A stretch of 64,000 nt of DNA from an uncultured Oscillospiraceae bacterium (GCA_934659425.1 CAKUHU010000001.1:186001-250000); one strand, 5' to 3'. Numbered from the stretch's first letter, positions 39,166 to 48,569 are shown. The notes: generated from the letters alone by a model not told the origin. Program-made: numbers and translations.

Positions 39166-39655
39166 TTATGCAAGATCCTCCTTTTGCAGCATATCCTTTG
39201 CAGACGCTGCTCCCGGCTCAGGCGGGTCTTGACAGCGCCCTGCGTCAGGTTCAAGATCTGGGCGATTTCCCAGACGGAGAGGTTATCATAGTAAAACAAA
39301 GCCACGGGAGAGCACAAGGTGTTGGGCAAGGACTAAACCGGAGGCCGCAGGACGGCCTCTGCCTCCGGCAGATCAAAGGAGGGTAGCTCAGGGCCATAGT
39401 TCTCTAAAGCGACCAACCGTTGGCAGTAGTTTAAAGGGGGATAGGACTCATTGGCGGCAATGCGCATGAGCCGGCAGAAAAACCGTTCCGGTTCCCGGAG
39501 CGTGTCGAGCATGGCAAAGGTCTTACAGAAAGCTTCGGCCACCGCATCCTTGGCGCCCTCATCGTTGTAAAAATGCTGCGGGATAGGCGATAGAGCGCAG
39601 TTTTATGGCGCTATACTGGGTCACAGAACCACTGCTGTCGTTCTTCCGTATACTT
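39166..39655 (-). pseudogene. Decayed ECF sigma-factor gene
   Basis: Pieces of an ECF sigma factor appear in different minus-strand frames. Region 2: ALYRLSR, then in another frame FYNDEGAKDAVAEAFCKTFAML and FFCRLMRIAANESY. Region 4: FYYDNLSVWEIAQILNLTQ, GAVKTRLSR, then KDMLQKEDLA and stop at 39166. At least two frameshifts and an in-frame stop near 39615 interrupt it. The original start was not identified. Loss of both sigma and anti-sigma functions suggests the pathway was abandoned. Confidence 0.72.
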
Positions 39656-39720
39656 ACCTGCCTTGTTTTTGTCCGGACATAGATAAGATAGGTTTCAAGG
39701 GAAAAAGGTTACAAGAGAGG

Positions 39721-39761
39721 AAAAGACAAGGGGACGGCATCGGGCCGTCCCCTTGTCTTTT
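39721..39761. terminator. Terminator after pyruvate carboxylase
   Basis: 18-bp perfect arms (39721-39738 and 39744-39761), 5-base loop, T run on the minus strand and a matching run on plus. It lies 93 bases after the pyc stop. Confidence 0.9.
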
Positions 39762-39853
39762 CTCAACAGACGATCTTTTCAGCGGCGGGGCGGAGAGAGG
39801 GAAGCTCCATTTCCGGGTATACCTGCCCCGCTTGCGCTTCAAAGGATCTCCTT

Positions 39854-42800
39854 TTATTTGATGGTGAGAAGCAGCTCGCCTGCCTTGACAGTAGAGCCCT
39901 CCTGTACCAAGATCTGATCGATGGTGCCGCTCATCCGGGCTACCACCGAGGTCTCCATCTTCATGGCCTCAATGACCGCCAATACCTGGTTTTTCTCCAC
40001 CACATCACCGGGCTTGACGGAGATCTTGGAGATTATGCCGGGGATGGAGGAGCCGATTTGGCTCTTATCGGAAGGATCGGCCATAACGACAGAACTGACG
40101 GTGGAGGTGGCAGAGGGATCGGCTACGGCAATCTCCCGGCGCATGCCGTTGAGTTCGAACTGGACGTTTCGGGTGCCGTCCTCATTGAGGTCGCCCAGGC
40201 CCAGGTATTTGATGACCAGGGTTTTGCCGTCCTCGATACTGATTTGGGTAGTCTCACCCAGGGCCATGCCGTCAAAGAAGACATGGCTGCCCATGCGGGT
40301 GATATAGCCGTACTCATGGCGGTGGAGGCAGAACTCCTCCACAACTTTGGGGTAGAGGCACCAGGAGATCACAGTCCGATCGCTGGCGTTGGGGTAAAAC
40401 TTCTCCACCTCCCGCCGGGCGGCCTCAAAGTCGATAGGGGGCAGCAGCTCGCCGGGCCGGCAGGTGATGGAATCTTCTCCCTTCAAGACCACCTTTTGCA
40501 GCGCCTCGGGGAATCCCCAGGCGGGCTGGCCCATCATCCCCTTGAAATAGTTGACCACCGAGGCGGGGAAGGTCAATGCCTCTCCCCTTTCCACGATGTT
40601 GTTCGGCGTCAGATCGTTTTGCACCATAAAAATGGCCAGATCGCCCACCATCTTGGAGGAGGGGGTTACCTTGACGATGTCTCCCAGCATCCCATTGACG
40701 GTGCGGTACATTTCCTTGACAGCCTCAAACTGGTGGCCCAAGCCCAGGCTCTCCACCTGGGCTTTCAGGTTGGTGTACTGGCCGCCAGGCATTTCGTAGC
40801 GATAGATGTCGGCAGAGGGGTTGCGGATGCCCGCCTCAAATCGGGCGTAGCGCAGCCGCACATCGGCCCAGTAGTCGGAGAGCTTCTGGAGCTGCTGAAG
40901 ATCCAGTCCGGTATCCCGTTCCTGGCCCTGGAGCGCGGCGGCCAAGGCGTTGAGGGAGGGCTGGCTGGTGGTGGAGGACATGGACTCCACCGCGCAGTCC
41001 ACCACGTCCACGCCCGCCTCGGCAGCCATGAGATAGGCGGCCACTTGGTTGCCGGAGGTGTCGTGGGTGTGGAGGTGGACGGGAATGCCGATTTCCTCCT
41101 TGAGGGCTTTCACCAGCGTCTTGGCGGCGTAAGGTTTCAAAAGGCCGGACATGTCTTTGATGCAGAGCATGTGGGCCCCCCGCTTTTCCAGCTCCTTGGC
41201 GAGATTCACATAATATTTCAGGGTGTATTTGTCCCGCTTGGGGTCTAAGATGTCGCCGGTATAGCAGACGGCGGTTTCACAGAATTTATTCTGCTTGAGC
41301 ACCTCGTCCATAGCCACCTCCATACCGGGCAGCCAGTTGAGGGAGTCGAAGACCCGGAAGATGTCGATGCCGTATTGGGCGGCGTTTTGGATAAAGGCCC
41401 GGACCACGTTGTCGGGGTAATTGGTATAGCCCACGGCATTGGCCCCCCGAAGGAGCATTTGGAAGGGAATATTGGGGATGGCCTGGCGCAGCAAGTCCAG
41501 CCGTTCCCAGGGCGACTCGTGGAGGAAGCGGTAGGCCACATCGAAGGTGGCGCCGCCCCACATCTCTAAGGAGAAGCAGTCCTTCAAAATTTCCGCGGTT
41601 CCCGGCGCCGCCAAGGTCATATCTCTCGTCCTCATTCGGGTGGAGAGGAGGGACTGGTGGGCATCCCGCATGGTGGTGTCGGTGACGAGAAGCTTTTTCT
41701 GCCCCAATACCCAGCGGCTCAGGGCTTCAGGGCCCTGAGAATCTAAAAGGGCCTTTAGACCGCCGTCCTTGGCCTGGGGACGGGAGGGGGTGGGGAAACG
41801 GGGGATCTCCAACTGCTTGCGCTGGGAGTCCGGGTTGCGGACTTGGATCTCTGCGATATAGCGCAGGACCTTGGTGGCCCGATCCTGGCCGTCCTCGAAA
41901 TTAAAAAGCTCCGGCGTCTCGTCAATGAACTTGGTGTGGCAGGCGCCCGCCTGGAACTGGGGATGGGTCAAGATATTGGTGACAAAGGGGATGTTGGTCT
42001 TGACGCCCCGGATATGCTCTTCGCTGATAGCCCGCACCGCCTTGTGGCAGGTCCCCTCAAAAGTGTTGTCCCAGGCGGTGACTTTGACCAGAAGAGAGTC
42101 ATAGTAGGGGGAGATGACCGCGCCGGTGTAGGCGTTGCCGCCGTCCAGACGAACGCCGAAGCCGCCGCCGGAGCGGTATGCGGTAATTTTTCCCGTATCT
42201 GGGGCAAAGTTGTTGGCCGGGTCCTCCGTGGTGACCCGGCACTGGATGGCATAACCGTTTTCCTTCAGGTCATCTTGGGAGGTCATGCCGATGCGGGGGT
42301 CGGAGAGGGGATAGCCCTCAGCAATGAGGATCTGGGCCCGGACAAGGTCGATGCCCGTTACCATCTCGGTGACGGTATGCTCCACCTGGATCCGGGGATT
42401 CATCTCAATAAAGTAGTGCCGGCCATCTCTGTCCACCAAAAACTCCACTGTGCCAGCATTGACATAGCCAACCTGCTTGGCGATTTTCACCGCATCCTGA
42501 CGAAGGGCCTGACGGACCTCCATGGGGACGCTCCAAGCGGGGGCAAACTCCACTACCTTTTGATAGCGGCGCTGGAGGGAGCAGTCCCGCTCCCCCAGAT
42601 GGACCACGTTGCCATACTGGTCGGCCAGAATCTGGACCTCAATGTGCTTGGGCTCCACCAGATACTTTTCGATAAAAATATCGTCGTTGCCGAAGGCCTT
42701 TTTGGCCTCGCCCTTGACAAGCTGGAAGTTGGTGCGGACCTCCTCTACGCTGTCACAGCGGCGCATCCCCCGCCCGCCGCCGCCGGCGGCGGCCTTCAAA

Positions 42801-43282
42801 ATGACGGGAAAACCGTAGGACAGGGCCTTTTCTACCGCCTCATCCTCACCCTGCAAAGGCTGAGTAGAGCCGGGGATAATGGGCACGCCGCAGGCGATGG
42901 CGGTGGCCTTGGCGGCCAGCTTGTCGCCCATCTGAGCCAATACAGAGGAGGAGGGCCCTATAAAGGTGATGCCTGCTTCCTCACAGGCCTTGGCAAAGTC
43001 CGCATTTTCAGACAAAAAGCCATAGCCAGGGTGGATGGCGTCCACGCCCCGGCGTTTGGCCAGGGCAATGATGGAGGGAATATCCAGATAGGCGGCCAGG
43101 GGGCTCTTGTTGTGGCCGATCAGATAGGCCTCGTCGGCACGGGTGCGGTAGAGGCTATAGGTATCCTCGTTGGAATAAATGGCCACGGTACGCAGCCCCA
43201 GGTCATAACAGGCCCGGAATATACGAATGGCGATCTCGCCGCGATTGGCCGCCATCACTTTTTGGAAAGTATTCCCGCTCAA
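39854..43282 (-). CDS. pyc: Pyruvate carboxylase
   Basis: 1,142 aa, full length for the single-chain enzyme. Order: biotin carboxylase (about 1-460; ATP-grasp loop GGGGRGMRR, ERDCSLQRR), carboxyltransferase (about 530-820; VTDTTMRDAHQSLL, metal-binding H-x-H in VHLHTHDTSGN), allosteric/linker region, and C-terminal biotin carrier with the biotinyl Lys in EAMKMETS. It carboxylates pyruvate to oxaloacetate with bicarbonate and ATP to refill the TCA-related pools. It is monocistronic: own promoter and terminator. A 15-bp inverted repeat overlaps its -35 box. A protein biotin ligase must be encoded elsewhere. Confidence 0.97.
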   Translation of the reverse strand: MSGNTFQKVMAANRGEIAIRIFRACYDLGLRTVAIYSNEDTYSLYRTRADEAYLIGHNKSPLAAYLDIPSIIALAKRRGVDAIHPGYGFLSENADFAKACEEAGITFIGPSSSVLAQMGDKLAAKATAIACGVPIIPGSTQPLQGEDEAVEKALSYGFPVILKAAAGGGGRGMRRCDSVEEVRTNFQLVKGEAKKAFGNDDIFIEKYLVEPKHIEVQILADQYGNVVHLGERDCSLQRRYQKVVEFAPAWSVPMEVRQALRQDAVKIAKQVGYVNAGTVEFLVDRDGRHYFIEMNPRIQVEHTVTEMVTGIDLVRAQILIAEGYPLSDPRIGMTSQDDLKENGYAIQCRVTTEDPANNFAPDTGKITAYRSGGGFGVRLDGGNAYTGAVISPYYDSLLVKVTAWDNTFEGTCHKAVRAISEEHIRGVKTNIPFVTNILTHPQFQAGACHTKFIDETPELFNFEDGQDRATKVLRYIAEIQVRNPDSQRKQLEIPRFPTPSRPQAKDGGLKALLDSQGPEALSRWVLGQKKLLVTDTTMRDAHQSLLSTRMRTRDMTLAAPGTAEILKDCFSLEMWGGATFDVAYRFLHESPWERLDLLRQAIPNIPFQMLLRGANAVGYTNYPDNVVRAFIQNAAQYGIDIFRVFDSLNWLPGMEVAMDEVLKQNKFCETAVCYTGDILDPKRDKYTLKYYVNLAKELEKRGAHMLCIKDMSGLLKPYAAKTLVKALKEEIGIPVHLHTHDTSGNQVAAYLMAAEAGVDVVDCAVESMSSTTSQPSLNALAAALQGQERDTGLDLQQLQKLSDYWADVRLRYARFEAGIRNPSADIYRYEMPGGQYTNLKAQVESLGLGHQFEAVKEMYRTVNGMLGDIVKVTPSSKMVGDLAIFMVQNDLTPNNIVERGEALTFPASVVNYFKGMMGQPAWGFPEALQKVVLKGEDSITCRPGELLPPIDFEAARREVEKFYPNASDRTVISWCLYPKVVEEFCLHRHEYGYITRMGSHVFFDGMALGETTQISIEDGKTLVIKYLGLGDLNEDGTRNVQFELNGMRREIAVADPSATSTVSSVVMADPSDKSQIGSSIPGIISKISVKPGDVVEKNQVLAVIEAMKMETSVVARMSGTIDQILVQEGSTVKAGELLLTIK

Positions 43283-43323
43283 TGTTTTCCCGCCCTTTCG
43301 AAAGATAGATTTGGGTGAGTCTT

Positions 43324-43352
43324 ATTATATAGAGCTTCCCTTCATTTTGCAA
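43324..43352 (-). promoter_or_regulatory. Sigma-A promoter of pyc
   Basis: Minus strand TTGCAA, 17-base spacer, perfect TATAAT. The -35 box lies within one arm of the inverted repeat 43339-43382. Confidence 0.8.
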
Positions 43353-43382
43353 GAGGAAAAATAAAAACTTGCAAAATGAAGG
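43339..43382. promoter_or_regulatory. Operator-like inverted repeat upstream of pyc
   Basis: 15-bp perfect arms (43339-43353 and 43368-43382) separated by 14 AT-rich bases. One arm contains the pyc -35 box, so a dimeric protein bound here would block polymerase. No T run, so it is not a terminator. The cognate regulator is unknown. Confidence 0.65.
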
Positions 43383-43424
43383 AGATTTGGGCGAAAGGGG
43401 GCGGGGGAAGGCGAACTTCCTGGA

Positions 43425-43453
43425 TTGCTCCTGATTCAAATTTATGCTATAAT
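43425..43453 (+). promoter_or_regulatory. Sigma-A promoter of recG
   Basis: TTGCTC, 17-base spacer, perfect TATAAT, about 39 bases before the recG start codon. Confidence 0.78.
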
Positions 43454-43491
43454 AAAAACACTGGTATCGTCTGTGTGAAGGGGGGAGAGGC

Positions 43492-45540
43492 ATGACCCTA
43501 AAGACGAGGCTGGACACCTTTGCAGGGATCGGCCCGGCCCGGGCCAAGGCGTTGGCCAAGCTGGGGCTGGAGACGGTGGGGGATCTGCTCTCTTATTACC
43601 CCAGAGCCTATGAGGACCGGACGAGGTGGTACTCCATTGACGAGGCCCCCTTGGAGGCGGCGGTGTGTGTATCTGCGCTGGTGGCAGAGTCCCCCAGCAT
43701 TTCCCGGATCCGAAAGGGACTGACGGTGTCTAAATGTAGGATCGTGGACCACACTGGGGAGGCACAAGTCACTTTTTTCAATCAAGATTATGTCCGCCGC
43801 GCCTTGGTGCCGGGGGAGAACTACGTCTTCTACGGCAAGATGGAGGCGGCGGGCCGCCGCCGGAAGCTGACCAACCCTGTGTTTGAGCGGGCGGACCGGG
43901 CCCGGTTCACCGGCCGCATCATGCCGGTCTACCCTCTGACCGCCGGGGTATCCAATAACTTGCTGGCGGGGATAGCCCTTCAGTGTGTGGAGGCCTGTGC
44001 CGGGCAGGTTCTTGACCGGCTTCCGGGAGAGATGCGGCTGGGCCGCGGGCTGTGTACGGCGGAATATGCCTATCAGAACATCCATTTTCCCAAGGGGCAG
44101 GAGGCACTGGACATCGCCCGGCGGCGCCTGGTGTTTGAGGAGCTGTTTGTCTTATCCTGCGGTATGACCTTCCTGCGCCGCCGCCGGACGGGGGCGGCCG
44201 GGCGGTGGCTCCCTGGGCGGGAGATCGGCGCTTTTCGCCCGCTTCTGCCCTTTCCTCCCACGGCTGCCCAGGAGCGGGCCATGGGGGAGATCGCCGCGGA
44301 TCTGACCTCGGGACGGCCCATGAATCGTCTGTTACAGGGGGACGTGGGCTCGGGAAAGACGGCTGTGGCCGCCTTTGCAGTGTGGCTGGCCCATGCCGGC
44401 GGGGTCCAGAGCGCTATGATGGCTCCGACAGAGATCCTGGCCCGGCAGCATTTTGAGACGCTGTCCCGACTGCTTGCTCCCGCTGGAGTGCGGGTGGAGT
44501 TGCTGACGGGGAGCACCAAGGCAAGCGAGAGGAAAATCCTTCAAGAGGCGCTGGCGGCAGGAGAAATCGACCTGCTGGTGGGCACCCACGCCCTGGTGTC
44601 GGAGGGGGTGGAGTACGCTGACTTGGGGCTGGTCATCACCGATGAGCAGCACCGCTTTGGGGTGGGCCAGCGCTCCGCCCTGTCATCCAAGGCAGCCGTG
44701 ACGCCCCATGTGCTGGTCATGTCGGCCACCCCCATTCCCCGAACCCTGGCGCTGCTGATTTATGGCGATTTGGACGTGAGCATTTTGGATGAGCTGCCCC
44801 CCGGCCGAACGCCGGTGGAGACCTACCTGGTGGGGGAGGACAAGCGGCAGCGGATGTATGGCTTTGTCCGCAAACAGGTGGCCGAAGGTCGGCAGGCCTA
44901 TATCATCTGCCCCGCCGTAGAGGAGGGGGAGGGGGCCGAGCTGAAGGCAGTGACCGCCTTTGCCAGAGAGCTGTCTGAGCGGATATTTCCCGAGTTGCGG
45001 GTGGACTTCCTCCATGGAAGGCGAAAGCCGAAGGAGAAGGAGGCGGTCATGGCCGCCTTTGCCGCCGGAGAGATTGACGTGCTGGTATCCACAACTGTGG
45101 TGGAGGTGGGTGTGGATGTGCCCAACGCCTCTTTGATGGTCATTGAAAATGCCGAGCGGTTTGGCCTCAGCCAGCTCCACCAGCTCCGGGGGAGAGTGGG
45201 CCGCGGAAAGTGGCAGTCCTACTGTGTGCTTTTGAGTGGCAATTATGCCCCGGAGACCCGGGAGCGGATGAAGTTCTTTGCCCAGACCACCGACGGCTTC
45301 CAGATCGCGGAAAAGGACTTGGAGCTCCGGGGACCGGGAGACTTTTTTGGCAGCCGGCAGCATGGACTGCCCGTGCTGAAGGCTGCCGATTTGACGGGGG
45401 ACACCCGGGTTTTGAAGGAGGCCCAGGACGCAGCCCGGGAGCTGCTGGATGCGGATCCCCTCCTGGACAAGCCAGAGCACCGGGGCGTGATGGAACAGGT
45501 CAAATGTCTCTTTTCAGAGGCGGGAGATATTTTTAATTAA
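43492..45540 (+). CDS. recG: ATP-dependent DNA helicase RecG
   Basis: 682 aa with ATG behind GGGGGGAGAGG. N-terminal wedge/OB domain (GIGPARAKALAKLGLETVGDLLSYYPRAYED), then a superfamily-2 helicase: Walker A GDVGSGKTAVA, DEQHRFGVGQR (DEXH box), MSATPIPRTLAL, and the C-terminal helicase motifs STTVVEVGVDVPNAS and LHQLRGRVGRG, ending in the RecG-specific ELRGPGDFFGSRQHGLP. It remodels stalled forks and branched DNA. Complete and of normal length. Diverges from pyc. Confidence 0.96.
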   Translation: MTLKTRLDTFAGIGPARAKALAKLGLETVGDLLSYYPRAYEDRTRWYSIDEAPLEAAVCVSALVAESPSISRIRKGLTVSKCRIVDHTGEAQVTFFNQDYVRRALVPGENYVFYGKMEAAGRRRKLTNPVFERADRARFTGRIMPVYPLTAGVSNNLLAGIALQCVEACAGQVLDRLPGEMRLGRGLCTAEYAYQNIHFPKGQEALDIARRRLVFEELFVLSCGMTFLRRRRTGAAGRWLPGREIGAFRPLLPFPPTAAQERAMGEIAADLTSGRPMNRLLQGDVGSGKTAVAAFAVWLAHAGGVQSAMMAPTEILARQHFETLSRLLAPAGVRVELLTGSTKASERKILQEALAAGEIDLLVGTHALVSEGVEYADLGLVITDEQHRFGVGQRSALSSKAAVTPHVLVMSATPIPRTLALLIYGDLDVSILDELPPGRTPVETYLVGEDKRQRMYGFVRKQVAEGRQAYIICPAVEEGEGAELKAVTAFARELSERIFPELRVDFLHGRRKPKEKEAVMAAFAAGEIDVLVSTTVVEVGVDVPNASLMVIENAERFGLSQLHQLRGRVGRGKWQSYCVLLSGNYAPETRERMKFFAQTTDGFQIAEKDLELRGPGDFFGSRQHGLPVLKAADLTGDTRVLKEAQDAARELLDADPLLDKPEHRGVMEQVKCLFSEAGDIFN

Positions 45541-45561
45541 AATGGAAAAGGAGCGGGAGAA

Positions 45562-45945
45562 ATGGGATACTTAGAGAAAGCCAGAGCCCTTCGGGAGGAT
45601 AAAACCACCCACTACAATTGCTGTCAATCTACCTTGATGCCCTTTTGTGAAAGACTGGGCATGGAAGAGGAGCAGGGACGGAAGGAGGGGGCCTTCTTCG
45701 GCTCTGGAATGCGCTGCGGCTCGGTATGCGGGGCGGTGACCGGAGCGCTGATGGTCTTGGGATTGGCCGGCGCCGATGACCAGGCGGGCCCGGAACTGAT
45801 GAAGCGGTTCCGGGAGAAGAATGGCTTCCTTAACTGTGCCGAGCTGCTGAAGGCGGCTGCCGAGCGGGGCGAGGAGCGGAAACCCCACTGTGACCGGATG
45901 GTCTATGACGCGGTGGAACTGACAAAGGAGTTGCTGGGGGAGTGA
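45562..45945 (+). CDS. C_GCAxxG_C_C family protein, possible redox protein
   Basis: 127 aa, RBS AAAAGGAGCGGGAG, 21 bases after recG. Family signature: early N-C-C-Q-S-T, then GSGMRCGSVCGAVTGALMVLG, then FLNCAELL and a late Cys in HCDRMV. Proteins of this small-size family are thought to be cytosolic redox or metal-binding proteins; the function is not established. It is probably co-transcribed with recG, though no functional link is known. Confidence 0.82.
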   Translation: MGYLEKARALREDKTTHYNCCQSTLMPFCERLGMEEEQGRKEGAFFGSGMRCGSVCGAVTGALMVLGLAGADDQAGPELMKRFREKNGFLNCAELLKAAAERGEERKPHCDRMVYDAVELTKELLGE

Positions 45946-45957
45946 GCTCTCCCGGTG

Positions 45958-45993
45958 AAAAACGCCTGTACCCTTTTGGGTACAGGCGTTTTT
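45958..45993. terminator. Terminator between the recG pair and the murein-recycling operon
   Basis: 16-bp perfect arms (45958-45973 and 45978-45993), loop TTTT, A/T runs on both sides. It serves both convergent operons. Confidence 0.93.
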
Positions 45994-45996
45994 GTG

Positions 45997-46812
45997 TCAG
46001 AACAGGCTGCCCGCTCCGATCAGCTGCTTGGACAGATCAGGCCGGTAGTCAGGATGGCCGGGCCGCAGACTGTTGATGACCACCCCATCACTGCCGTTTT
46101 TGGCGGTGGAGTGGATGTAGAGATCATCTCCCAGATAGAGGGCCACATGGCCGGGAAAGAACAGCAGATCTCCCTCCTGCCGGGCCGCCGGGTCAATGGA
46201 GTGGATGGGGTATTCCTCCCGAAGAACGGCGTCCCGCCAGATGGAAAAGCCGCTCAGGCGGTATGCCATAAAGGCAAGGCCCGAGCAGTCGATGCCAAGC
46301 TGGGTCTTGCCGCCCCAGAGATAGTGGGTCCCCAAGTAGCTCTTGGCTGCGGCGGCGATATGGGAGCGAATGTCCGGTTCCTCTGTTAGCTGAGGGGGAG
46401 TGGAGAGAAAACCGGACTTGGTGTAGCCCTCCTGCCCGTCTGGGAGAAGGAGCTTTTGCCAGCCCTCCGAATCGGCCTCGCCCTGAATGGCTACGATGGC
46501 CCCGCGGAGGAGCTGGGTGACCTGCCAGCCCTGGACCTTGGGTGCTGAGCGCACGGAGCATATCCCCCGGCGGACCCACCTGTGGGGTAAGGCGTCCCAC
46601 CGATGAAGACAGTTCTCATTTTGGGTGAGGGCGTGGCTGGGGGCATAGCCGGTGTAGCCGTAGTCTGTCTGGATGTGATACCAGCCGGGAGTTGGTTCCC
46701 CTAAAATATCAATGCTCCAGCCCAAGAGCGCTTCGTCAGAGAGCTCGCAGTGGATGCCGGGACGAAGATAGAGGGGACACCGAGGAGCGGAGACGAGGGT
46801 GCGCAAGGTCAT
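45997..46812 (-). CDS. NlpC/P60 peptidase with SH3-like domain (YkfC-like)
   Basis: 271 aa without a signal peptide. N-terminal bacterial SH3-like repeats (CPLYLRPGIHCEL..., GWYHIQTDYGYTGYAPSHAL), then NlpC/P60 with catalytic Cys in LGIDCSGLAFMAYRLSG, His in FFPGHVALYLGDD and the third polar residue in LYIHSTAKNG. The architecture matches gamma-D-glutamyl-L-diamino-acid dipeptidase YkfC, which cuts the D-Glu/diamino-acid bond of murein peptides. Here lack of a signal argues for a cytosolic recycling enzyme. Last gene of a four-gene operon with epimerase and LD-carboxypeptidase, overlapping the previous gene by 4 bases. Confidence 0.85.
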   Translation of the reverse strand: MTLRTLVSAPRCPLYLRPGIHCELSDEALLGWSIDILGEPTPGWYHIQTDYGYTGYAPSHALTQNENCLHRWDALPHRWVRRGICSVRSAPKVQGWQVTQLLRGAIVAIQGEADSEGWQKLLLPDGQEGYTKSGFLSTPPQLTEEPDIRSHIAAAAKSYLGTHYLWGGKTQLGIDCSGLAFMAYRLSGFSIWRDAVLREEYPIHSIDPAARQEGDLLFFPGHVALYLGDDLYIHSTAKNGSDGVVINSLRPGHPDYRPDLSKQLIGAGSLF

Positions 46813-47606
46813 TCCTCCCGATAGGTGTCATAGATCGCCTTGGCTTGGCGGCCAATGAATCTCTTCTGGCCGTCGATTCCGTCAGGGCAGGCCCCATCCC
46901 AGGTGAAAATCCCCACGAAAAGGCGGGCGTGGAGGAAGAAAAAGAGGCCGCAGTCGTGAACGGCTCTGTCCCCCAGTCCTGTTTTGTGGGCAAAGAGGAC
47001 CTCATCGGAAATATAGCGGAGGATACAGTCCTGATGCCTCTGCCGGCTGAGGATGGACATGGCCAACCGTCGCAGGCCGGGATTCAGGATGCAGCCGCCC
47101 TGCAGCAGGCAGAAAAGCCGCCGCTGATCGGCGGCAGAGGTGACGTTATCCGGCCCGGCCTCCGGGCTGTCCCCATCCAGCAGTTTTCGCTGGCATAGGG
47201 TGTTTTTCAGACCGAGGGCGATGGTACAGTATTCATTGACTGCGTCAAAGCCCAGAGCGTCCAGCAGAATGTTGGCGGCGGTGTTGTCATCCTGGGCGAT
47301 CATCCAGTAGAGGAGCTCCTCTACGGAATAGGTGTGCTCCTCCCGGTCAAAGACCTGAGTGCCGGGGAGGACGGCGTCAGAGGGGATCTCCAATCGGTCG
47401 GAGAGGCCCAGCATCCCCTGGCGTACCTGCTCCAGGGCGGTGAGGAGGATCGGGGTCTTGATGGTGGATGCGGCAGGCAGAGAGACATCGGGCTGATAGA
47501 GGTGGAGAGGTTCCGACTCCAGGGAGTCAGCCACCAAGAAAGAGCATTGGCCCGGGAAAGCTTCTGCCTGAGAGCGGAGATAAACGTTGAGTTCTTCTTG
47601 ATTCAT
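46809..47606 (-). CDS. Class-A beta-lactamase-like serine hydrolase, apparently cytosolic
   Basis: 265 aa, no signal peptide. SxxK as ASTIKTPIL (catalytic Ser and Lys), the second motif reads QDDNTAAN (DDN in place of SDN), and HKTGLGD supplies KTG. The omega-loop Glu of true class A lactamases is not evident, so it is unlikely to be a resistance enzyme. It may be a peptidase or amidase acting on murein peptides in step with its operon partners. It overlaps both neighbours by 4 bases, so it is tightly co-translated within the recycling operon. Confidence 0.8.
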   Translation of the reverse strand: MNQEELNVYLRSQAEAFPGQCSFLVADSLESEPLHLYQPDVSLPAASTIKTPILLTALEQVRQGMLGLSDRLEIPSDAVLPGTQVFDREEHTYSVEELLYWMIAQDDNTAANILLDALGFDAVNEYCTIALGLKNTLCQRKLLDGDSPEAGPDNVTSAADQRRLFCLLQGGCILNPGLRRLAMSILSRQRHQDCILRYISDEVLFAHKTGLGDRAVHDCGLFFFLHARLFVGIFTWDGACPDGIDGQKRFIGRQAKAIYDTYREE

Positions 47607-48517
47607 ACTTCTGCCTCCAAAGTGTGTGCATCGGCATCCATGGTCACAGTGGCGCCCAGAGGGAGGGACATGGTGGTGGAAAGATGCCCGGCGGGAAGGT
47701 GGGACAAGGTGGGCTTTCCGGTGGGGAGGATAAGCTCCCGGAAGAGGTCATCTAACGTCAGACTGCGTTCCGGATTCTGAGGAGCGCAGTCCGTCCAGCC
47801 GCCCAGCAGGATGCCGGCGCAGTCCCGAAATTTTCCGGCGTTGCGGAGCTGGGTAAGCATGGCATCGAGGCGGTGAATGGCCTCGCCGGTATCCTCTAAA
47901 AAGAGGATCTTGCCCCGGGTGTTGATTTCCCAAGGGGTACCCAGGCTGTCACAGACCAAGGATAGGTTGCCCCCGCACAGGACGCCTCTGGCCCTGCCGC
48001 CCGACAGAGTTTCCGCCTGACCGTCCAGGGGCAGCGGGCCGGTGAGGGCACCGAACAGGGCCCGGCGGAGATAGGTTGTGGTGAAGTCATCCGCTGGGCG
48101 GCGCTGCTCGCCGCCCAGCATGGGAGTGTGGTAGGTGATCAAATGGCAGTACTGGTTTAAGACGATGTGGAGGGCGGTGATATCAGAAAAACCGCAGAAG
48201 AGCTTTGGATGCCGGGCGATTTCCCGCCAGTTGAGCAAGGGGAGGAGCCGGCCAGCGCCATACCCGCCCCGGAGACACCATATGCCTTGAATGGAGGGAT
48301 CGGCAAAGGCATCTTGGAGCTCCTTGGCCCGCTGGCCGTCGTCGGCGGAGAAATAGCCGTGATGGTTGGCCTCATAACAGGAGGGATAGACCACCGGTTC
48401 CACCCCGAAAGCTCGAATATCTTCTATGGCGGGGGCCAGACGCTCCTCTGATACGGCGAAGGATGGGCACAGCACGGCGACCTTGGCGCCGGGATAAAGG
48501 GAATTGGGAGTTAACAT
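47603..48517 (-). CDS. LD-carboxypeptidase, S66 family (YkfA/LdcA-like)
   Basis: 304 aa from the second of two ATGs (48517), which gives the better spacing to GAGGTG. Catalytic motifs: GIWCLRGGYGAGRLLPLL, nucleophile Ser in GFSDITALHI, Glu in LFLEDTGEAIHRLD, His in SHLPAGHLS. The family removes the terminal D-Ala from cytosolic murein tetrapeptides, a key step in cell-wall recycling. No signal peptide. Second gene of the operon after the Ala-Glu epimerase. Confidence 0.92.
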   Translation of the reverse strand: MLTPNSLYPGAKVAVLCPSFAVSEERLAPAIEDIRAFGVEPVVYPSCYEANHHGYFSADDGQRAKELQDAFADPSIQGIWCLRGGYGAGRLLPLLNWREIARHPKLFCGFSDITALHIVLNQYCHLITYHTPMLGGEQRRPADDFTTTYLRRALFGALTGPLPLDGQAETLSGGRARGVLCGGNLSLVCDSLGTPWEINTRGKILFLEDTGEAIHRLDAMLTQLRNAGKFRDCAGILLGGWTDCAPQNPERSLTLDDLFRELILPTGKPTLSHLPAGHLSTTMSLPLGATVTMDADAHTLEAEV

Positions 48518-48569
48518 CATATCACCTCATGCAGATAGACGAAATGGAGACTTTTCAGAAGACGGGATC

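Noticed and set aside
41843..43318. 491-codon plus-strand frame within pyruvate carboxylase
   Set aside because: Antisense to the fully motif-supported biotin carboxylase domain.
46809..47606. Antibiotic-resistance beta-lactamase
   Set aside because: SxxK and KTG are present, but there is no signal peptide, SDN is changed to DDN and the omega-loop Glu is not evident. The operon context is murein recycling.
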